This document shows positions 6,383 through 7,581 of a stretch of DNA of 7,581 bases, in pieces. Position 1 is the stretch's first letter. Each line of letters starts with the position of its first letter. The notes under the pieces are model-generated. The model had not been told where the DNA came from. It searched no databases and saw nothing but the letters and a program-made list of their open reading frames with translations. A program made the position numbers and the translations under genes. The stretch is from assembly GCA_023417975.1 (NCBI GenBank), contig JAEZDX010000522.1:1-7581 (forward strand), written 5' to 3'. Source of the DNA: Bacillota bacterium (GTDB lineage Bacteria; Bacillota; Clostridia; Clostridiales; Clostridiaceae).

Positions 6383-7135
6383 TTGGGCAAAATTATAATA
6401 GACAATAAAATATTAGAATATGAAATAACTCGTTCCAACAGAAAAACCATTGCATTAACAATCACTGAGGAGGGAAGCTTGCATATAAAAGCGCCATACA
6501 GATGCAGCATAGGAATTATAGAAGGTTTTTTAAAAGAGAAGCAACAGTGGATTAAAACAAAACTACAACACATAGAGAAAATTAATGAGAACAGATTTGA
6601 GAGAAACTTTATTGAAGGGGATAAATTGGATTTTCTGGGAAACAGCTATGAATTAAAGGTAATATATGATTCTAACGGGGCTGTAAGGGCTGGGTTTAAC
6701 AATGAAGGTTTTATTTTAAAGCTTCCAAGTACTATGAAGGATCGAGAGATAAAGGAATTAAAACAAAAATCTCTGGAAGCTTTATATAGAAAGCTGGCAA
6801 GAAAGGTATTCGAAGAGAGAACCGCATATTACAGCAAAATTATAGGTGTAAGTGTAAACAGAATCAGCATAAAGGAGCAAAAGACTGTTTGGGGAAGCTG
6901 TTCTTCAAAAAATAACATAAACTATAATTGGAAGCTTGTAATGGCACCCTTAAATATACTTGATTATGTAGTTATACATGAACTATGTCATATCATTGAG
7001 AGAAACCACTCCATAAATTTCTGGAAAGTGGTTGCTGAATTTGCACCGGATTATAGCCTTTCAATGGAGTGGTTAAAGGAGCATGGAAAAAAGCTGCAAG
7101 TACAGTTCGACTTTAAGTTATACAACAATGAATAA
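6383..7135 (+). CDS. YgjP-like (DUF45) zinc metallopeptidase, M48/SprT-like
   Basis: 250 residues using a TTG start at 6383, chosen because a strong AGGAGG (6369-6374) lies 8 nt upstream and the family's N-terminal beta strand (IIIDNKILEYEITRSNRKT) begins right there. Residues 1-110 are the beta-rich N-terminal region with the usual SNRKTIALTI...GSLHIKAP pattern; 120-160 is helical. The catalytic part contains WGSCSSKNNINYNWKLV (170-186) and the zinc site HELCH (199-203), with His199 and His203 as ligands, Glu200 as general base and His209 (RNHS) the likely third ligand. FW (213-214) and the final EWLKEHG are also family features. The length is typical, the active site is complete, and there is no signal peptide, so it is a cytosolic peptidase-fold protein. 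YgjP homologues are widespread but their substrates are largely unknown. Here it is monocistronic with its own terminator and no adjacent restriction-modification genes. Confidence 0.9.
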   Translation: MGKIIIDNKILEYEITRSNRKTIALTITEEGSLHIKAPYRCSIGIIEGFLKEKQQWIKTKLQHIEKINENRFERNFIEGDKLDFLGNSYELKVIYDSNGAVRAGFNNEGFILKLPSTMKDREIKELKQKSLEALYRKLARKVFEERTAYYSKIIGVSVNRISIKEQKTVWGSCSSKNNINYNWKLVMAPLNILDYVVIHELCHIIERNHSINFWKVVAEFAPDYSLSMEWLKEHGKKLQVQFDFKLYNNE

Positions 7136-7153
7136 ATAGTATTTGTGAAAAGC

Positions 7154-7183
7154 AAAGAACTCGGAATTACACCCGAGTTCTTT
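7154..7183. terminator. Bidirectional terminator between convergent genes
   Basis: A perfect 11-bp stem, AAAGAACTCGG (7154-7164) with CCGAGTTCTTT (7173-7183), encloses an 8-nt loop. The T tract is short on plus (TTCTTT) and slightly better on minus (TTTGCTTTT), so it probably ends both the peptidase transcript and the minus-strand operon. Confidence 0.82.
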
Positions 7184-7193
7184 ACAGGAAATT

Positions 7194-7379
7194 TTAAAGA
7201 ATGCCTTCCTGCTTTAAGATATTCTCCAGCTCCTGAACTTTTTTAGACAAAAAATTAAACTTTTCTTTTATTATGCCTTTAGGGGCTTCATCCTCATTTA
7301 AGACTAATTCCATATCTTCTACAAGCTTAAGTGCTTCTTCGATATCCTTCTTAGCCAGTTCCAAATATTTTTCTTCCAC
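7194..7379 (-). CDS. Small acidic helical protein, unknown function
   Basis: 61 residues from a GTG start (7377-7379), preceded by AAAGGAGAG (7387-7395) with about 9-nt spacing from the AGGAG core. The sequence is rich in Glu, Lys and Leu, with two predicted helices: EEKYLELAKKDIEEALKLVE (2-21) and a second from about residue 36 to 58 (IIKEKFNFLSKKVQELENIL). They are separated by a NEDEAPKG turn, giving a likely helical hairpin or short coiled coil. There is no Cys, signal or membrane segment. I do not recognise the family. It lies 14 nt downstream of the zinc-ribbon-like gene's stop, whose TAA runs straight into this gene's ribosome binding site, so the two are very likely co-transcribed and perhaps translationally coupled. 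A small cytosolic partner or adaptor is possible but unproven. Confidence 0.72.
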   Translation of the reverse strand: MEEKYLELAKKDIEEALKLVEDMELVLNEDEAPKGIIKEKFNFLSKKVQELENILKQEGIL

Positions 7380-7393
7380 AGTTAAACTCTCCT

Positions 7394-7581
7394 TTAGTTA
7401 AGATTATGCCTATACTTATGGGTTTTATCATATATAAAAGGAGCAAAAAACATAAACTCCTTTTCATGGCCGCAGTTTGAACAAACACATTCACATACAT
7501 CAAAGGGCTCGCCGTCTACAAGTGATATTTGGAGGTGTTCCGCAATAAACTCCCCACCGCATACTTCACATGGTGTAAGAT
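7394..7581 (-). CDS. Cysteine-rich zinc-ribbon-like protein, N-terminus beyond window edge
   Basis: An open minus-strand frame enters from the right edge and ends at TAA 7394-7396, giving 61 visible residues. Six cysteines lie at visible positions 4, 7, 29, 31, 33 and 36: CEVCGG near the start and CECVCSNCGHEKEF in the middle. Two CxxC knuckles 25-29 residues apart are typical of a zinc ribbon, and the extra Cys29/Cys31 form a CxCxCxxC cluster. The C-terminal part (FMFFAPFIYDKTHKYRHNLN) is aromatic and basic. The first visible codons begin just before the first CxxC, so the missing N-terminus may be only a few residues, but I cannot tell. It is the upstream gene of an operon with the 61-residue protein. 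Function unknown: a nucleic-acid-binding or rubredoxin/ribbon-type protein are both possible. Confidence 0.72.
   Translation of the reverse strand, partial: LTPCEVCGGEFIAEHLQISLVDGEPFDVCECVCSNCGHEKEFMFFAPFIYDKTHKYRHNLN

Noticed and set aside
1..7581. CRISPR array, transposon, prophage, defence island or riboswitch
   Set aside because: I saw no spaced direct repeats, terminal inverted repeats, transposase or integrase genes, or conserved riboswitch-like leader; all clear genes are typical chromosomal types.

Overview
The window looks like ordinary chromosomal sequence from an endospore-forming, low-GC clostridium. The evidence is AT-rich DNA with strong AGGAGG-type ribosome binding sites, intrinsic terminators after most genes, a GerQ-like spore coat protein, a CcpA-like LacI regulator, and a clostridial-style membrane-anchored DUF5050-type protein. 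A cellulolytic Ruminiclostridium-like organism would fit, but that genus-level guess is only a general impression.

Layout, left to right. Positions 1-2805 (+) hold all but roughly the first 100 residues of an isoleucyl-tRNA synthetase of the eukaryote-like type 2 class, closed by a strong terminator. Positions 2938-3465 (+) encode a small protein with a Pro/Gly-rich N-terminus and a GerQ-like C-terminal domain, again followed by a terminator. After an AT-rich gap with a good sigma-A promoter comes a CcpA-like regulator (3809-4807, +). It converges on a minus-strand gene (5005-6102) for a membrane-anchored, probable beta-propeller protein, and a bidirectional terminator lies between them. That minus-strand gene appears to have lost its last 31 residues to an in-frame TAA: the reading frame stays protein-like to a second stop at 4909. 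A divergent intergenic region with two inverted repeats, 21 bp apart centre to centre, separates it from a YgjP-like zinc metallopeptidase (6383-7135, +, TTG start). A bidirectional terminator then separates that gene from a minus-strand operon entering from the right edge: a cysteine-rich zinc-ribbon-like protein (partial, stop at 7394) followed by a 61-residue helical protein (7194-7379, GTG start).

The genes look like independent transcription units: translation (IleS), sporulation (coat protein), carbon regulation (CcpA-like), an envelope protein of unknown role, a metallopeptidase, and a small unknown operon. I saw no mobile element, CRISPR array, RNA gene or defence system. The observations most worth following are the apparent nonsense mutation, the paired inverted repeats, the sequence shared between two upstream regions, and the uncharacterised zinc-ribbon/small-protein operon.
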